From NCBI GenBank assembly GCA_000634415.1, contig JFNH01000004.1, positions 1 through 64,000 of the forward strand: a DNA stretch of 64,000 nt, in the 5' to 3' direction. The position numbers were made by a program, and so were the translations under genes. How positions within the stretch are numbered: the stretch's first letter is position 1; each line of letters opens with the position of its first letter. The notes under the pieces were generated by a model. The model ran no database searches and was not told the origin of the DNA. It saw only the letters and a list, made by a program, of their open reading frames with translations. The stretch comes from Prochlorococcus sp. scB245a_519A13. Its GTDB lineage: Bacteria > Cyanobacteriota > Cyanobacteriia > PCC-6307 > Cyanobiaceae. Below, piece by piece: positions 21,815-33,113 of the stretch.

Positions 21815-23745
21815 CTACTTTTTCTGAGACTAATTTCGATTTGATCCATTAATTTCCTTGCTTCTTCAATAGTTAATTTTTTTTGATCAATTGCTGATTC
21901 AGTATTAATTCTTATAGATTCAACTAAAGAAGCTGAACTGTAATCTAATAATTGTAAAATTTCAGATTTACTGTCCTCTTTAATAATATTTCTGACCTTA
22001 TATGAATTATCTTGATTTATGTCTATATGAACAACGTTGGTACTGCCAAATAAATTGTGTAAGTTTCCTAATGCTTCTTGATAGGCTCCAGTCATAAAAA
22101 TTCCAATTAGGTAATCTTTATCTTCTTCTGGCTTATGCAAATTTAGTAGTGATTTAATTTTTCCATTATCAATAAAATTATTTAGTTTCCCATCTGAATC
22201 ACAAGTTAAATCTGCAAAGTTGCCTTTGCAGAACGGCTCCTCTAAGTGCCTATGTATTGGTACTATTGGAAAAATCTGATTTATTGCCCAGCTATCAGGA
22301 ATAGATTTAAATATAGATAAATTTGCATAATAAGTTGATGCAAGAGTTTCTGTAATTTCAGATAAATCAGGGTGATTGATTTCATCATTATTCAGGTTAT
22401 TAGAAATTTCTTTTGCGCAAGCCCAAGTAAGTTCTTCGGCATAAGCTCTTTCTGCCAAACTTAAAAATCCTAATCTAAAAGCGACTAAGCAATCTTCTTT
22501 AAACTTTTTTGCATCATTCCATAGTTCAATTATTTGAGATAAATTTATTTTTTTATTTTTAAGTTTTTTTAATTCATAGAAAGTATCAAGTAAATTTGAA
22601 ATTATTAATTGTTGATTTTTTTTATCAAAAATTTGTAGTTTGGAACTGACATGGCTTGTTCCTAAGACATTAAAAATCAAAACTGAACAATGACTAATTA
22701 TTGCTCTTCCACTTTCTGAGATTATTGTTGGATGCTTGATATTATTTAATTCACATGAATCTTTAATAGTTGCAATTACATCGTTAGCATAATTTTGAAG
22801 AGAATAATTAGTAGAGGTGTTGGAGGAGGTTTTAGTTCCATCAAAATCTATTCCTAATCCTCCCCCAACGTCGATATATTGCATTGGGGCTCCTAGTTTG
22901 CATAGTTCAACATATATTTGACTCGCTTCTTGTAATGCGTCTTTGATCACAGCAATATCACTTATTTGACTGCCTATATGAAAATGGAGCAATTTCATTT
23001 CGTTGATAAGATTTGCTTCTTTTAGTTCTTTTATTGTCAACATAATTTCTGGGATTGATAATCCAAATTTGGAATTATCCCCAATAGATTTACTCCACCT
23101 ACCACTACTTTTACTTGATAACTTTGCTCTAATTCCTATCAATGGAGTTGCGTTAAGTTCTTTAACTGCTTGAATAATTCTTTTTACTTCATCTCGTTGT
23201 TCAACAACTATTATTGGATTTTTGCCGAGTTTTCTGGCCAAAGTAGCAATCTCAATATATTTCTTATCTTTATATCCGTTGCATATTAATAATGAATTTT
23301 GGTTTTCAAGAAGTGCAAGGCCAATTAATAGTTCTGATTTACTTCCTACTTCTAAACCAAAATTCCATTGGCTACCAAACTCTATTATCTTTTCTAGGAC
23401 ATTTTTCTGTTGATTACATTTGACAGGAAAAACGCCTTGATAAATGTTCTTATATTTATAGGTTTTTATTGCTTTTAAGAAAGAGTTATGTAATGCATTT
23501 AAGCGATCTTTTAAGATATCATTAAATCTTATGATTAATGGAGGATTTATTTCTCTACTCTTAAGTTCTTTGACAAGCTTAAAAAGATCAATCTTATTTT
23601 CAGATTTTATATCTTTAGTTACTGATATATTTCCTTTGGAATTTATAGAAAAATACTTATCTCCCCATTTGTCTATGTTATAAGTCGAAATACTATCTTC
23701 AATCGTCCAAATATTCTTTAATTTTTTCGGCTCAAAATTGGTCAA
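21799..23745 (-). CDS. speA: biosynthetic arginine decarboxylase
   Basis: 648 aa; PLP-binding [28 protein letters not shown] motifs. Confidence 0.93.
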   Translation of the reverse strand: MTNFEPKKLKNIWTIEDSISTYNIDKWGDKYFSINSKGNISVTKDIKSENKIDLFKLVKELKSREINPPLIIRFNDILKDRLNALHNSFLKAIKTYKYKNIYQGVFPVKCNQQKNVLEKIIEFGSQWNFGLEVGSKSELLIGLALLENQNSLLICNGYKDKKYIEIATLARKLGKNPIIVVEQRDEVKRIIQAVKELNATPLIGIRAKLSSKSSGRWSKSIGDNSKFGLSIPEIMLTIKELKEANLINEMKLLHFHIGSQISDIAVIKDALQEASQIYVELCKLGAPMQYIDVGGGLGIDFDGTKTSSNTSTNYSLQNYANDVIATIKDSCELNNIKHPTIISESGRAIISHCSVLIFNVLGTSHVSSKLQIFDKKNQQLIISNLLDTFYELKKLKNKKINLSQIIELWNDAKKFKEDCLVAFRLGFLSLAERAYAEELTWACAKEISNNLNNDEINHPDLSEITETLASTYYANLSIFKSIPDSWAINQIFPIVPIHRHLEEPFCKGNFADLTCDSDGKLNNFIDNGKIKSLLNLHKPEEDKDYLIGIFMTGAYQEALGNLHNLFGSTNVVHIDINQDNSYKVRNIIKEDSKSEILQLLDYSSASLVESIRINTESAIDQKKLTIEEARKLMDQIEISLRKSSYLSE

Positions 23746-23867
23746 TTTATTTCTTAGTGATTAATAAATGTTTTTGAAAAGGACTCAAAACAATATCTTT
23801 TATTTTAATGATTACTTGCCAAGTTACCACCTAAAAGTTGAATATACATAGAGTGATTATTAACTAA

Positions 23868-24326
23868 ATGACCAAAGAGAGAACCTTTATTGCAATTAAA
23901 CCGGATGGAGTTCAAAGAGGATATGTTTCTGAGATTATTGGCAGGTTTGAAAAAAAAGGATTTAAATTGGTTGGATTAAAGCAATTAATTCCTTCAAAAG
24001 AACTTGCTCAAAATCATTATGGAGTACATAGAGAAAGACCTTTTTTTGGTGATTTAGTAGACTTTATTTCAAGTGGTCCTGTTGTAGCAATGGTGTGGGC
24101 AGGCGAAGGAGTTATCTTGAGTGCTAGAAAACTAATAGGTGCAACAAAACCTCTGGAAGCAGAGCCCGGAACAATTAGAGGTGATTTAGCTATTGATATT
24201 GGGAGGAATATCATTCATGGTTCTGATGGAGAAGATACAGCAAAATTTGAAATTGATCTATGGTTTAACGAAGAGGAATTATGTGAGTGGGAAACTTCTG
24301 ATTCGAAATGGCGATCTGAAAATTAA
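23868..24326 (+). CDS. ndk: nucleoside diphosphate kinase
   Basis: [15 protein letters not shown]...NIIHGSD. Confidence 0.97.
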   Translation: MTKERTFIAIKPDGVQRGYVSEIIGRFEKKGFKLVGLKQLIPSKELAQNHYGVHRERPFFGDLVDFISSGPVVAMVWAGEGVILSARKLIGATKPLEAEPGTIRGDLAIDIGRNIIHGSDGEDTAKFEIDLWFNEEELCEWETSDSKWRSEN

Positions 24327-24329
24327 AAT

Positions 24330-25439
24330 TTAAATTGCAAATCTATCTAAACTAAATTTTTCTAAAAAGCTTTTTTCTATTTCTTTGAGATTTTTATTTT
24401 GAACTATTTTCAAAAGAAGATCACTTGTTATTGCAGAAAATAAAACTCCATTTCTGTAATGTCCTGTAGCTATAAAAAGATTTTCAATTTTTGATTTTCC
24501 AATTATTGGTTTTAGATCTGGTGTGCAAGGTCTAAATCCCCACCAATGTTCCATTTGTGGCCAATTAATAGCTTCTGGCAATAAGGAGCGAATGCCTTCT
24601 TGCAGTTGTTTTATTCCACTAGGAGTATTACCCTGATTAAATTTTGAATCTTTTTCAACTGTCGCTCCAACTATAATGAGTCCATCATCACGGGGAACTA
24701 GATAAGTTTTTGGACCAAAAATAACTCTTTTCAAAAAATTTGTTGGACCTTGTATCGATAGCATTTGTCCCTTTACAGGAAAGACTGGAATCTTATTAAA
24801 AATTTTTTTACTCCAAGCACCGCTGCATATGATTGCTTTTTCGCAGTTAATTTTTTTTATTTCCCCAGTGGCAGATAAAACTGTTGCACCTGTAATTTTG
24901 TTTTTTTCGAATGTCAAATCATCTACTTCTGATCCCTCTTGAAATTCGACTCCATGCAATGAGCATGCTCTCTCAAGAGCACGCATAAGTCTTCTTCGGT
25001 TGTCTATTTGACCATCTTGTTCAAAAAGTAAACCATGTTTCCAAGTAGAATTCATGCCATTAATTTCTATTTGGAGATCTTTGTGATTTAAATATTTTCC
25101 ATATTCATAAGTGGGAAATTCTTCAAGATCTTCTTTGTTTTTAAAAGGAACTACTATTCCACATTTTTTTAAACCGCATTTAATATTGCTATCTTGTTCA
25201 ATACTTTTTATCCACTTTGGAATTAGATTTTGACTTTCTTGGCCAAATTTTAGTAATTCATCTTCGAGCCCTTCGGCGTGAGTAGCTAACATTCCTGCAG
25301 CAACAAATCCAGCTGATTCATTTCTGTTTTTGCTTAAAACTAAAACTTTGAAGTTATTTCTAGAAAATTCATAAGCAATAGATAAACCTAAAAGTCCACC
25401 GCCAATGATTAATATTGAATTTTTGGTTTCTTGTGCCAT
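24330..25439 (-). CDS. FAD-dependent glycine/D-amino-acid oxidase family (ThiO-like)
   Basis: SILIIGGGLLGLSIAYEF Rossmann motif; DAO family C-terminus FIATGHYRNGVLFS. Confidence 0.8.
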   Translation of the reverse strand: MAQETKNSILIIGGGLLGLSIAYEFSRNNFKVLVLSKNRNESAGFVAAGMLATHAEGLEDELLKFGQESQNLIPKWIKSIEQDSNIKCGLKKCGIVVPFKNKEDLEEFPTYEYGKYLNHKDLQIEINGMNSTWKHGLLFEQDGQIDNRRRLMRALERACSLHGVEFQEGSEVDDLTFEKNKITGATVLSATGEIKKINCEKAIICSGAWSKKIFNKIPVFPVKGQMLSIQGPTNFLKRVIFGPKTYLVPRDDGLIIVGATVEKDSKFNQGNTPSGIKQLQEGIRSLLPEAINWPQMEHWWGFRPCTPDLKPIIGKSKIENLFIATGHYRNGVLFSAITSDLLLKIVQNKNLKEIEKSFLEKFSLDRFAI

Positions 25440-25518
25440 TTAAAAATTAATATTTTTATTTGTGTTTTGGTCCTCTTTTCCTTTATATCCAATAATATTA
25501 ATAAAGAGACTTTTAATA

Positions 25519-26991
25519 ATGAACAATTTGGAATCTTGGGAAGCTGTGATTGGTTTGGAAACTCATGTACAGCTTAATACGAAAAGTAAAATATTTACAT
25601 CTGCGTCAACAGCTTTTGGTGATGAACCTAATACGCATATAGATCCTGTAGTTTGTGGGTTACCAGGAACTCTTCCAGTTTTAAATGAGACTGTTCTTGA
25701 GTATGCTGTAAAAACTTCGTTAGCATTAAATTTAAACGTTGCAGAACATTGTAAATTTGATAGAAAACAATATTTTTATCCTGATCTGCCTAAAAATTAT
25801 CAAATTTCACAATTTGATGAGCCACTAGCTGAAAATGGCTGGTTAGAAGTTGAAATAATTGAAAAGGACAAAGAACCTTATATCAAAAAAATTGGTATAG
25901 AAAGACTACATATGGAAGAAGACGCTGGAAAACTAGTCCATTCAGGAAGTGATAGATTAGCTGGCTCTAAGTATTCTTTAGTTGATTACAATCGTGCCGG
26001 AATAGCACTTTGTGAGATTGTCAGTAAACCAGATATTAGATCAGGTAAAGAGGCATCTGAATATGCTTCAGAGATTAGAAGAACAGTTAGATATCTAGGG
26101 GTATCAGACGGAAATATGCAAGAGGGTTCATTACGCTGTGATGTCAATATTTCAGTTAGAAAAGGACCAAATGCTCCTTTTGGTACCAAAGTGGAAATAA
26201 AAAATATGAATTCATTTTCTGCTATTCAAAAGGCTTGTGATTATGAAATAGCCAGACAAATAGAAGTTTATGAAAATGGAGGAAAAATTTTCCAAGAAAC
26301 AAGGTTATGGGACGAAGCTAAGCAATTAACGAAAAGTATGAGATTAAAAGAAGGTAGCAGTGACTATAGATATTTTCCTGATCCTGATTTAGGTCCAATT
26401 GAAATAACAAAAGCCCAACAAGAAATATGGTTTAAAGAACTACCAGAATTACCATCAAAGAAAAGAAATAAATACGTAAGTCAATTTGGATTGTCTGCAT
26501 ATGATGCAAGGGTAATTTCTGATGAAATAAGCATGGCAAACTTTTTTGAAGAAACAGTAGCAAATGGTGCTGAGGCCAAACTAGCTTCAAATTGGGTAAC
26601 AAGTGATATTGTGGGCTATTTAAAATCAAACAAACTAACTTTTAGTGAATTAAAGCTTAGTCCTGAAAATCTTGCTGAAATGATTAACATGATTTCAAAA
26701 AATATAATTAGTGGAAAAATTGCAAAAGAAATTTTACCTGAACTTATTCAAAAAAATATTTCTCCAAAAAAATTAGTTGAAGAAAAAGGGTTGGCCATGA
26801 TATCTGATCCTTCAAGCATTTTACCAATAATTAATGAACTTATAAATGAACATCCAAATGAAGTTCAAGCATTTAAAAATGGCAAAACTAAGTTACTTGG
26901 TTTTTTTGTTGGTCAACTTATGAAAAGAACAAAAGGTAAAGCTGACCCTAAACTTGCAAATAAACTTCTAATGGAAAAATTAAATAGCTAA
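25519..26991 (+). CDS. gatB: aspartyl/glutamyl-tRNA amidotransferase subunit B
   Basis: MNNLESWEAVIGLETHVQL; the ORF track start at 25462 is probably too early. Confidence 0.95.
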   Translation: MNNLESWEAVIGLETHVQLNTKSKIFTSASTAFGDEPNTHIDPVVCGLPGTLPVLNETVLEYAVKTSLALNLNVAEHCKFDRKQYFYPDLPKNYQISQFDEPLAENGWLEVEIIEKDKEPYIKKIGIERLHMEEDAGKLVHSGSDRLAGSKYSLVDYNRAGIALCEIVSKPDIRSGKEASEYASEIRRTVRYLGVSDGNMQEGSLRCDVNISVRKGPNAPFGTKVEIKNMNSFSAIQKACDYEIARQIEVYENGGKIFQETRLWDEAKQLTKSMRLKEGSSDYRYFPDPDLGPIEITKAQQEIWFKELPELPSKKRNKYVSQFGLSAYDARVISDEISMANFFEETVANGAEAKLASNWVTSDIVGYLKSNKLTFSELKLSPENLAEMINMISKNIISGKIAKEILPELIQKNISPKKLVEEKGLAMISDPSSILPIINELINEHPNEVQAFKNGKTKLLGFFVGQLMKRTKGKADPKLANKLLMEKLNS

Positions 26992-26994
26992 AGC

Positions 26995-27612
26995 CTAAAG
27001 AAGCTCTTTTATCGTATTTATCCATTTATTTTGAGCATCCGAATTATCTAAAATAATATCTGATAATTTTCTTTTTTCTTCAAAACTTAATTGAAAATTT
27101 ATCAATTCATATGCTTCTTTTTCGCTAATTTTATCTCTAGTGATAAGTCTGTTTTTTTGAAGTTCTTTAGGACATTTAACTAACCATATTTCAGTACAGA
27201 TATCTTCAAATTTGGCTTCAAACAATAATGGAATAACCAATACTATAGTTTGATTATTTCGGTATTGACTGCATTCTTTTATCATTCTTTCTTTAATTAA
27301 AGGGTGAAGTAGTTTTTCAATCCATTCCTTGCTTGCTGAATGTTTAAAAATAATGTTCCTTAAAAGTTTTCTGTTTATTTTCCTTTCTGAATTGCTTTTA
27401 TTATCAATAATTTTATTTCCAAAATAATCTAGAATTTTCTTATATCCATATGTGTTTGGTTTGATTAATTCTCTTGAAAAATCATCTGCATCTAATATTG
27501 GTATGTTTTTATGTTTTTTAATGTAATTAGTTATGGTTGTCTTCCCACTTGCAATACCTCCTGTTAAACCAATCCTTCTTTGGTTGTTTTTTAATTTTTG
27601 AAGAATATCCAT
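26995..27612 (-). CDS. coaE: dephospho-CoA kinase
   Basis: RIGLTGGIASGKTT P-loop, DADDFSRELI. Confidence 0.92.
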   Translation of the reverse strand: MDILQKLKNNQRRIGLTGGIASGKTTITNYIKKHKNIPILDADDFSRELIKPNTYGYKKILDYFGNKIIDNKSNSERKINRKLLRNIIFKHSASKEWIEKLLHPLIKERMIKECSQYRNNQTIVLVIPLLFEAKFEDICTEIWLVKCPKELQKNRLITRDKISEKEAYELINFQLSFEEKRKLSDIILDNSDAQNKWINTIKELL

Positions 27613-27687
27613 ATAATTAATAATAATCTAATTATTTAGTTTCTTTAGTATTAAAGAGTAGTTAGTATGGAATAAATACCAAAAAGT

Positions 27688-28926
27688 TTGAGCCAGTTAG
27701 ATTCCAATTGGTCTTTTGTTGATGACAGTAAGTTAACACCCAAGGGGTTTCTTTTTGCTGGGATATCTGCTGGTTTAAAAGCTTCTAATAAAAAAGATTT
27801 AGCACTAATACTCGCTCCAAAAGGAAGTATTTTTACTGGGATGTTTACCCAATCAATAGTTCGAGCTTCTTGTGTGGATATTTGTGAGGAAAGGATTAAA
27901 ACAACTTCAGGTTTTGTAAGAGCAATACTAATTAATTCTGGTCAAGCAAATGCATGTACAGGAAATCTTGGCATTCAACATTTTCAAATTGCTACAGGAA
28001 AGATTGCGGAACTTTTAGGAATAAAAGAAGAAGAAGTTTTAATGTGCTCAACTGGCGTAATTGGTGTTCCAATACAAATAAATGATTTAGTAAAAAATTT
28101 ACCGAATTTAGTATGTGATTTAAAGAGTAATAATTTTGAAAATGCAGCAGAAGCAATTTTAACTACTGATTTGACTTTGAAAAAAGTGTCAATAGAGACG
28201 ATTATTCAAGGTAGAAAAATAAAAATAGCAGGATTTGCAAAAGGTTCAGGAATGATTTACCCCAACATGGCTACAATGCTTGCTTTCCTAACCTGTGATG
28301 CGGGTATTCAAAAAGAAGAATGGGACAAAATGATTGCTATTGCGGTTCAAAAATCTTTTAATGCAATATCAGTTGATGGAGAGACAAGCACAAATGATTC
28401 TTTTGTTGGAATAAATGCAGGAGAGAAAATTGAAAAAAGGTTTTTTCCAATTATCCAACAAGGGCTTGATATTGTATGTCAGAACTTGGCAAAAAATATT
28501 GCAAGGGACGGAGAGGGAGCAAATTGTTTATTAGAAGTTTTGGTTCAAGGAGCAAAAAATACAGATGATGCAATTATGCTCGCGAAATCTATTTGTAATT
28601 CGGCCTTGGTAAAAACTGCGATACATGGTTGTGATCCGAATTGGGGACGAATCATTTCTGCTGCAGGTAATGCTGGAGTTAAATTTAATTTAAATGACGT
28701 TGACTTGTATATAGGAAACGCTCAGATTTTGGAAAACGGCAAGTTAAATAAATATGATCCACAAAAAGTCAAAGACTATATTAAGTCTAGAATGAAAGGT
28801 AGATATTTAGTAGATGATATTGTGAAAATTATGATTAATCTAAATTCTGGCGAATCGAAAGGCACATCTTGGGGGTGCGATCTTTCTAAAAAATATGTTG
28901 AAATAAATAGCGAATATACAACTTAG
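27688..28926 (+). CDS. argJ: bifunctional glutamate N-acetyltransferase / amino-acid acetyltransferase
   Basis: SGQANACTG, KGSGMIYPNMATMLAFLTCDA; ends KKYVEINSEYTT; TTG start. Confidence 0.95.
   Translation: MSQLDSNWSFVDDSKLTPKGFLFAGISAGLKASNKKDLALILAPKGSIFTGMFTQSIVRASCVDICEERIKTTSGFVRAILINSGQANACTGNLGIQHFQIATGKIAELLGIKEEEVLMCSTGVIGVPIQINDLVKNLPNLVCDLKSNNFENAAEAILTTDLTLKKVSIETIIQGRKIKIAGFAKGSGMIYPNMATMLAFLTCDAGIQKEEWDKMIAIAVQKSFNAISVDGETSTNDSFVGINAGEKIEKRFFPIIQQGLDIVCQNLAKNIARDGEGANCLLEVLVQGAKNTDDAIMLAKSICNSALVKTAIHGCDPNWGRIISAAGNAGVKFNLNDVDLYIGNAQILENGKLNKYDPQKVKDYIKSRMKGRYLVDDIVKIMINLNSGESKGTSWGCDLSKKYVEINSEYTT
28894..28926 (+). repeat. att-like direct repeat (argJ 3' end)
   Basis: tatgttgaaataaatagcgaatatacaacttag; 26/33 identical to 37937-37969. 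Confidence 0.75.
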
Positions 28927-28973
28927 GGTATGGTTGCAGTGATAGCAATAGATCTAAAGACTGCTAAACGTTT

Positions 28974-28990
28974 GTTCACAGCGTGTTCAC
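28974..28990 (+). repeat. 11-nt-period GTTCAC pair (putative recombinase arm site)
   Basis: GTTCACAGCGTGTTCAC. Confidence 0.55.
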
Positions 28991-28996
28991 AGTCAA

Positions 28997-29464
28997 TTAA
29001 GATTTAATTTTTAGTCCTTTATCTAAATTCCTAAATTCACATTTTTTAAAAATTGTTGTAGGTATTTTTTTATAAGGGATGTGTACATAAGAAGAATCTA
29101 TTATCATTTTCCCTGACATATCGTTGAAATTGACTTCAATAAAAATATCCCTTACAACACCATTACTTAAAAAAGTTCTAGAAGATTGTGATGTAAACAA
29201 ACCAGATTTAAGACTAGAAGAACTTTCCATAATGAATTTACTAGTTTTAATTTTTTCATTAAAAGGAATTATGGTATTGCTCGGTATTTCATCAAATACT
29301 TCCTCCATTCTTCTGTAACGCTGACCAGTTTTTATATCTACAAGTAATGAAAGACCGATAGGTCCCTCACAATATAATTCTTTTATATTTGATTTTTTAG
29401 AAATAAAACCGCTAGTTAAAAATGATAAAGAAATTAAAAGCGGTGCAATTAGTAAGCGTTTCAT
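28997..29464 (-). CDS. hypothetical secreted/membrane-anchored protein
   Basis: ORF from internal ATG at 29464 gives MKRLLIAPLLISLSFLTSGF signal-peptide-like N-terminus. Confidence 0.6.
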   Translation of the reverse strand: MKRLLIAPLLISLSFLTSGFISKKSNIKELYCEGPIGLSLLVDIKTGQRYRRMEEVFDEIPSNTIIPFNEKIKTSKFIMESSSSLKSGLFTSQSSRTFLSNGVVRDIFIEVNFNDMSGKMIIDSSYVHIPYKKIPTTIFKKCEFRNLDKGLKIKS

Positions 29465-29516
29465 TAAAACTATAAAAATAAAATAATGTTCAGCATCTTC
29501 CAACAAATAATCATAA

Positions 29517-30683
29517 TTATTGCTCCTTTATTCTTATTTGATCACCATCAAATTGATTTGCTAAATCTCTAAAATATCTTTCATCTTTAAAAGACCAATT
29601 TTTATATTTTCTTAAATAAACACCGCCACATTTTTTTTCGTAACTAACACCCCAGAAGTCTTCAAAATCTGAAGGATTCTCAAAACACTCATCTTTCTCC
29701 CAAGACTGCCCGGAAAGTTTTCTGATATTTGGAAGTCCACCATCAATATAACTTTGATAAGTATCATAATTTTCAAAGTTATCTTGTTCTTTTAATGGTA
29801 ATTCCATATAAACTTCCCAACCTATAAAAAGAAGAGTTTCCTTATTTTCATTATCGTCTTCTAAATAATTATGTTTTTTTTCTGTTAATTTGCTTTCATT
29901 ATAAACTTTTTGTTCTAATGCATTTTTATTATTTGGATTGATTTCTAGCACTTTGGATAAATAATAATTTGCACTTTTGTAATCAAATAGCAATGATTTT
30001 GCAGTGCCAATGTTTAAAAACAACTCTTCTTTACTTTTCGTTGTGTTCAACTTAATTAAAATTAGAAAATCATCTATGGCATTTTTATAATCATCTAAAA
30101 AAAATAATCTGAATTTTCCTCTCCAATAAAATGCATCTTCATTGCTTGGATTTAATTCAATTAATTTTGAAAGATCATCACAAGCATTTGCATGTAAATT
30201 TAATATTCCAAAAGACATACTACGCGAAAAATATGCATCTTGGTCTTCTGGATTAGATTTAATTGCTTCTGTAAAATCATTTATCGCTCCTTGATTATCT
30301 TTAATTTTTGCCTTTGCAACACCTCTCCAATAAAATGCCCTTTCAAAATTAGCATTTATTTCAATTACGTTTGTTAAATCTTCAATCGCACCATTAAAGT
30401 CATTCGATAAAACTTTTAAATAACCCATAAAATTTATAGCATCTAAATTAGATGGATCTAAGTTAATTGCTTTTGAAAGATCATCGATTGCATTTGGATC
30501 ATTTCCTAATAAGTAATGAGCAATGCCTCTTTTACAAAAAACTTGACTTAATTTTGGTGTTAATTCTATTACTTGAGTATATAAATTAATTGACCTTTGA
30601 TATTCTTTTAATGCAAATTCATCATCTGCTAACTCCCATAATGAGTTAATAACCTTTTCAATTTTCAATTCTAAGTTATCCAA
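29517..30683 (-). CDS. TPR-repeat protein
   Basis: 388 aa with repeated AIDDLSKAINLDPSNLDA-type 34-residue units. Confidence 0.85.
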   Translation of the reverse strand: MDNLELKIEKVINSLWELADDEFALKEYQRSINLYTQVIELTPKLSQVFCKRGIAHYLLGNDPNAIDDLSKAINLDPSNLDAINFMGYLKVLSNDFNGAIEDLTNVIEINANFERAFYWRGVAKAKIKDNQGAINDFTEAIKSNPEDQDAYFSRSMSFGILNLHANACDDLSKLIELNPSNEDAFYWRGKFRLFFLDDYKNAIDDFLILIKLNTTKSKEELFLNIGTAKSLLFDYKSANYYLSKVLEINPNNKNALEQKVYNESKLTEKKHNYLEDDNENKETLLFIGWEVYMELPLKEQDNFENYDTYQSYIDGGLPNIRKLSGQSWEKDECFENPSDFEDFWGVSYEKKCGGVYLRKYKNWSFKDERYFRDLANQFDGDQIRIKEQ

Positions 30684-30834
30684 TTTGCAGATAAATTTTA
30701 AGGTTATTAAACTAATTTATCTTAATTTAAGATTTTTAATACTTTTTAAAATTATTTTTTAAAATTCGGGCAAAAACATCCCTTTCTAAAACAAATTTGA
30801 ATAATTAGTGTAATATTTCTGTAAAAATAAAAAA

Positions 30835-31389
30835 ATGAGCAATTCAAACTCTGTAATTGATGAAGCAATTGATAAAGCAAAAGAATTTCTCAAAAAAAAC
30901 CTTGTTGAGATTGAAAAAAGAGATGATCTTTCTCAAAGTCAAAAAGCAAATAGGATAATCAACTTATTTGCAGGTGTATGCGCTGGTATAGCAATACAAC
31001 CAATTCCGTTTGCAGATATCTTCGTTTTAACTCCAATACAAGTTTTAATGGGTGAAAGATTAGCGGCAATTTGGGGTGTCCCAGTAACCGAATCTTCAAT
31101 CAGTGCTGTAATAAAAGATATTTTAAAAGTTGGGGGCATGGGTTTACTTTCACAGCAGTTAGCAATAGCAGCATATAAAACCTTCTTACCATTTATGGGA
31201 GCAGTTACTACTGTTCCTTTGGTCTATGGTCTAACTTATGCTATTGGAACAGTTTTATCTGAAATGTATAAACGACGATCCAAAGGAGAGTCAAAACTTT
31301 CAGACGAAGAATTGCGTAAAATTTGGAACGAATCCAGAAAAAAAGGCAAAGAAAAATATAAGAAAGGAGATGAGATTGATATTAAATAA
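30835..31389 (+). CDS. DUF697/YcjF-like membrane protein
   Basis: 184 aa; AGVCAGIAIQPIPFADIFVLTPIQVLMGERLAAIWGV...GGMGLLSQQ pattern. Confidence 0.65.
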   Translation: MSNSNSVIDEAIDKAKEFLKKNLVEIEKRDDLSQSQKANRIINLFAGVCAGIAIQPIPFADIFVLTPIQVLMGERLAAIWGVPVTESSISAVIKDILKVGGMGLLSQQLAIAAYKTFLPFMGAVTTVPLVYGLTYAIGTVLSEMYKRRSKGESKLSDEELRKIWNESRKKGKEKYKKGDEIDIK

Positions 31390-31413
31390 TTTTTAAAAGA
31401 GGAAAATTATCAA

Positions 31414-32244
31414 ATGAAAGATAAATTAAAGAAATTAACAAATTATGTAAGAAATAACTTTGATGAAGGTGCAATATTAACTTCTATAATTTCAATTGCA
31501 GCAAACGGGGGTGGGAAAAACCTCACATCTAATGAATCAATAATTCTTGCCGCATTAAGAAGATCAGCAAAAAAGTTTGAAGATGCCTCTGTAGAGGAAA
31601 TTGGAGAAATTTTAGATTCTTATGATGAAAATCAGATCCCAGGTTTAGTAAATAATGTCAAGGGAATTTTGTTTGAACTTGAATTTGTTGAGATAGAAAA
31701 TAATGATGGAGATTCTATTTTTGCTTATCAGTTTGAGCAAACAAATTATCCAACTTATGATATCCAATTAATTGATGAACAAACTGGAGCGATTGAAGAA
31801 GTACAACTGAAAGCAACTAGTAGTGCTTCATATGTTAAAAATTGGATGGATGAACATGGCGAAAATATTGTAGTTACTGATGAAGTTGCCGAAGAATTGG
31901 GGTTGGATGTTGTTGGTATTAATAATGAAGAACTAGAAGTAAGAGTGGAAGATTTTATAGACAAAATGAAAGATGTCGATGAAAATTCCATTACTCCAAT
32001 GCTTGGAAATATTGGCACAATAAGTCTTGCTATATCTCTAGTTTTTCTAGTTAAAAAATGGATGAGTGGTGAAATAAAAAAAGAGGAGTTTTTGAAAACA
32101 TCTGCATTAATAACAGGTAAGAAAGTTGTTAAGTTTTCAATAATTGCAATGGCGTTGACGATACCTGGAATTAATTTTATTACTGCAGTAGGACTAGCAA
32201 CTAGTTTAATTGTTCAAGGTAAAAGAACCTTTGATCGTGTCTGA
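31414..32244 (+). CDS. hypothetical protein with possible Mrr-like QxK nuclease motif and C-terminal hydrophobic segments
   Basis: 276 aa; FELEFVE...PTYDIQLID...EEVQLKATSS followed by IGTISLAISLVFLV and IIAMALTIPGINFITAVGLA. Confidence 0.5.
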   Translation: MKDKLKKLTNYVRNNFDEGAILTSIISIAANGGGKNLTSNESIILAALRRSAKKFEDASVEEIGEILDSYDENQIPGLVNNVKGILFELEFVEIENNDGDSIFAYQFEQTNYPTYDIQLIDEQTGAIEEVQLKATSSASYVKNWMDEHGENIVVTDEVAEELGLDVVGINNEELEVRVEDFIDKMKDVDENSITPMLGNIGTISLAISLVFLVKKWMSGEIKKEEFLKTSALITGKKVVKFSIIAMALTIPGINFITAVGLATSLIVQGKRTFDRV

Positions 32245-32326
32245 GATGATTTATCTTAATTACTAAATACGATTCTATATGATAGTGGAGCGCTAGAATT
32301 TATATTAGATATAATTAGAAATCCTC

Positions 32327-32905
32327 TTGGATTCAACAGAATATTATCTTGGTTTAAAAGATGAATCAGGAAAATTAATTGAATTAATATCATTTTCTGG
32401 AAAAATTAACGGTGATGGGAAAACTATGGAAGTATTCTTCTTACCATCAAGGGATAAAAAAGATATTGATATTTTAGAAGCAAGATCCTTTTGGCAAGAT
32501 AAAATAAAAAAAGGATTCTCAAAAATTGATTCAAAATTAGCAATAGCATTTTCTGCAAAATTAAATACAAATAAAGAAAGATATCAGGGACAAAATTTTG
32601 GAGTTGATAGAACAAAAGAAGAATTAAAAGAGGGAGTAGAAGAAATAATTAATTCCAAAAGAAATTCAAGAACTACAAGCGAAACAATCACAAGGGTTTT
32701 ATTTAATCAAGACTGTGAGTATAGTTTCACTTCTTTTTCAAAAAAAGATGATACCGTAACTGTGAAGTATTTAGAATACGAAACTGATGCTTCTGAAATC
32801 ACAGAATATCAAAAAGAAGATGCTAGAAAACTTTGGAGAAAATTAAAAGAAGAGCACTTTGATGATTTACCACCATCTCTAACCAAAGTTGTTAATTGTG
32901 ATTAA
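32327..32905 (+). CDS. hypothetical protein
   Basis: 192 aa ORF, same strand as the two preceding genes. Confidence 0.55.
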   Translation: MDSTEYYLGLKDESGKLIELISFSGKINGDGKTMEVFFLPSRDKKDIDILEARSFWQDKIKKGFSKIDSKLAIAFSAKLNTNKERYQGQNFGVDRTKEELKEGVEEIINSKRNSRTTSETITRVLFNQDCEYSFTSFSKKDDTVTVKYLEYETDASEITEYQKEDARKLWRKLKEEHFDDLPPSLTKVVNCD

Positions 32906-33113
32906 ACCTTAAAGAAAATTTCAATGATTGATTTTCAGAATCAGGGTCGTGATTGTTATGTAAACTTGTGTAAACCATTATTCATTTTTGACATAAAACT
33001 CTTATAGATACTCTGTATCCATTCATCCAACGGGTTTAGGTTATCAGGTCTTTAAGGATGCTTTAAGGGATTATTTAAGGAATCTTATATTTTAAATGTA
33101 TAAATAAATGTAG

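Noticed and set aside
31755-32018. 87-aa minus-strand ORF in the island cassette
   Set aside because: Ser/Thr-rich antisense shadow of the 276-aa CDS.
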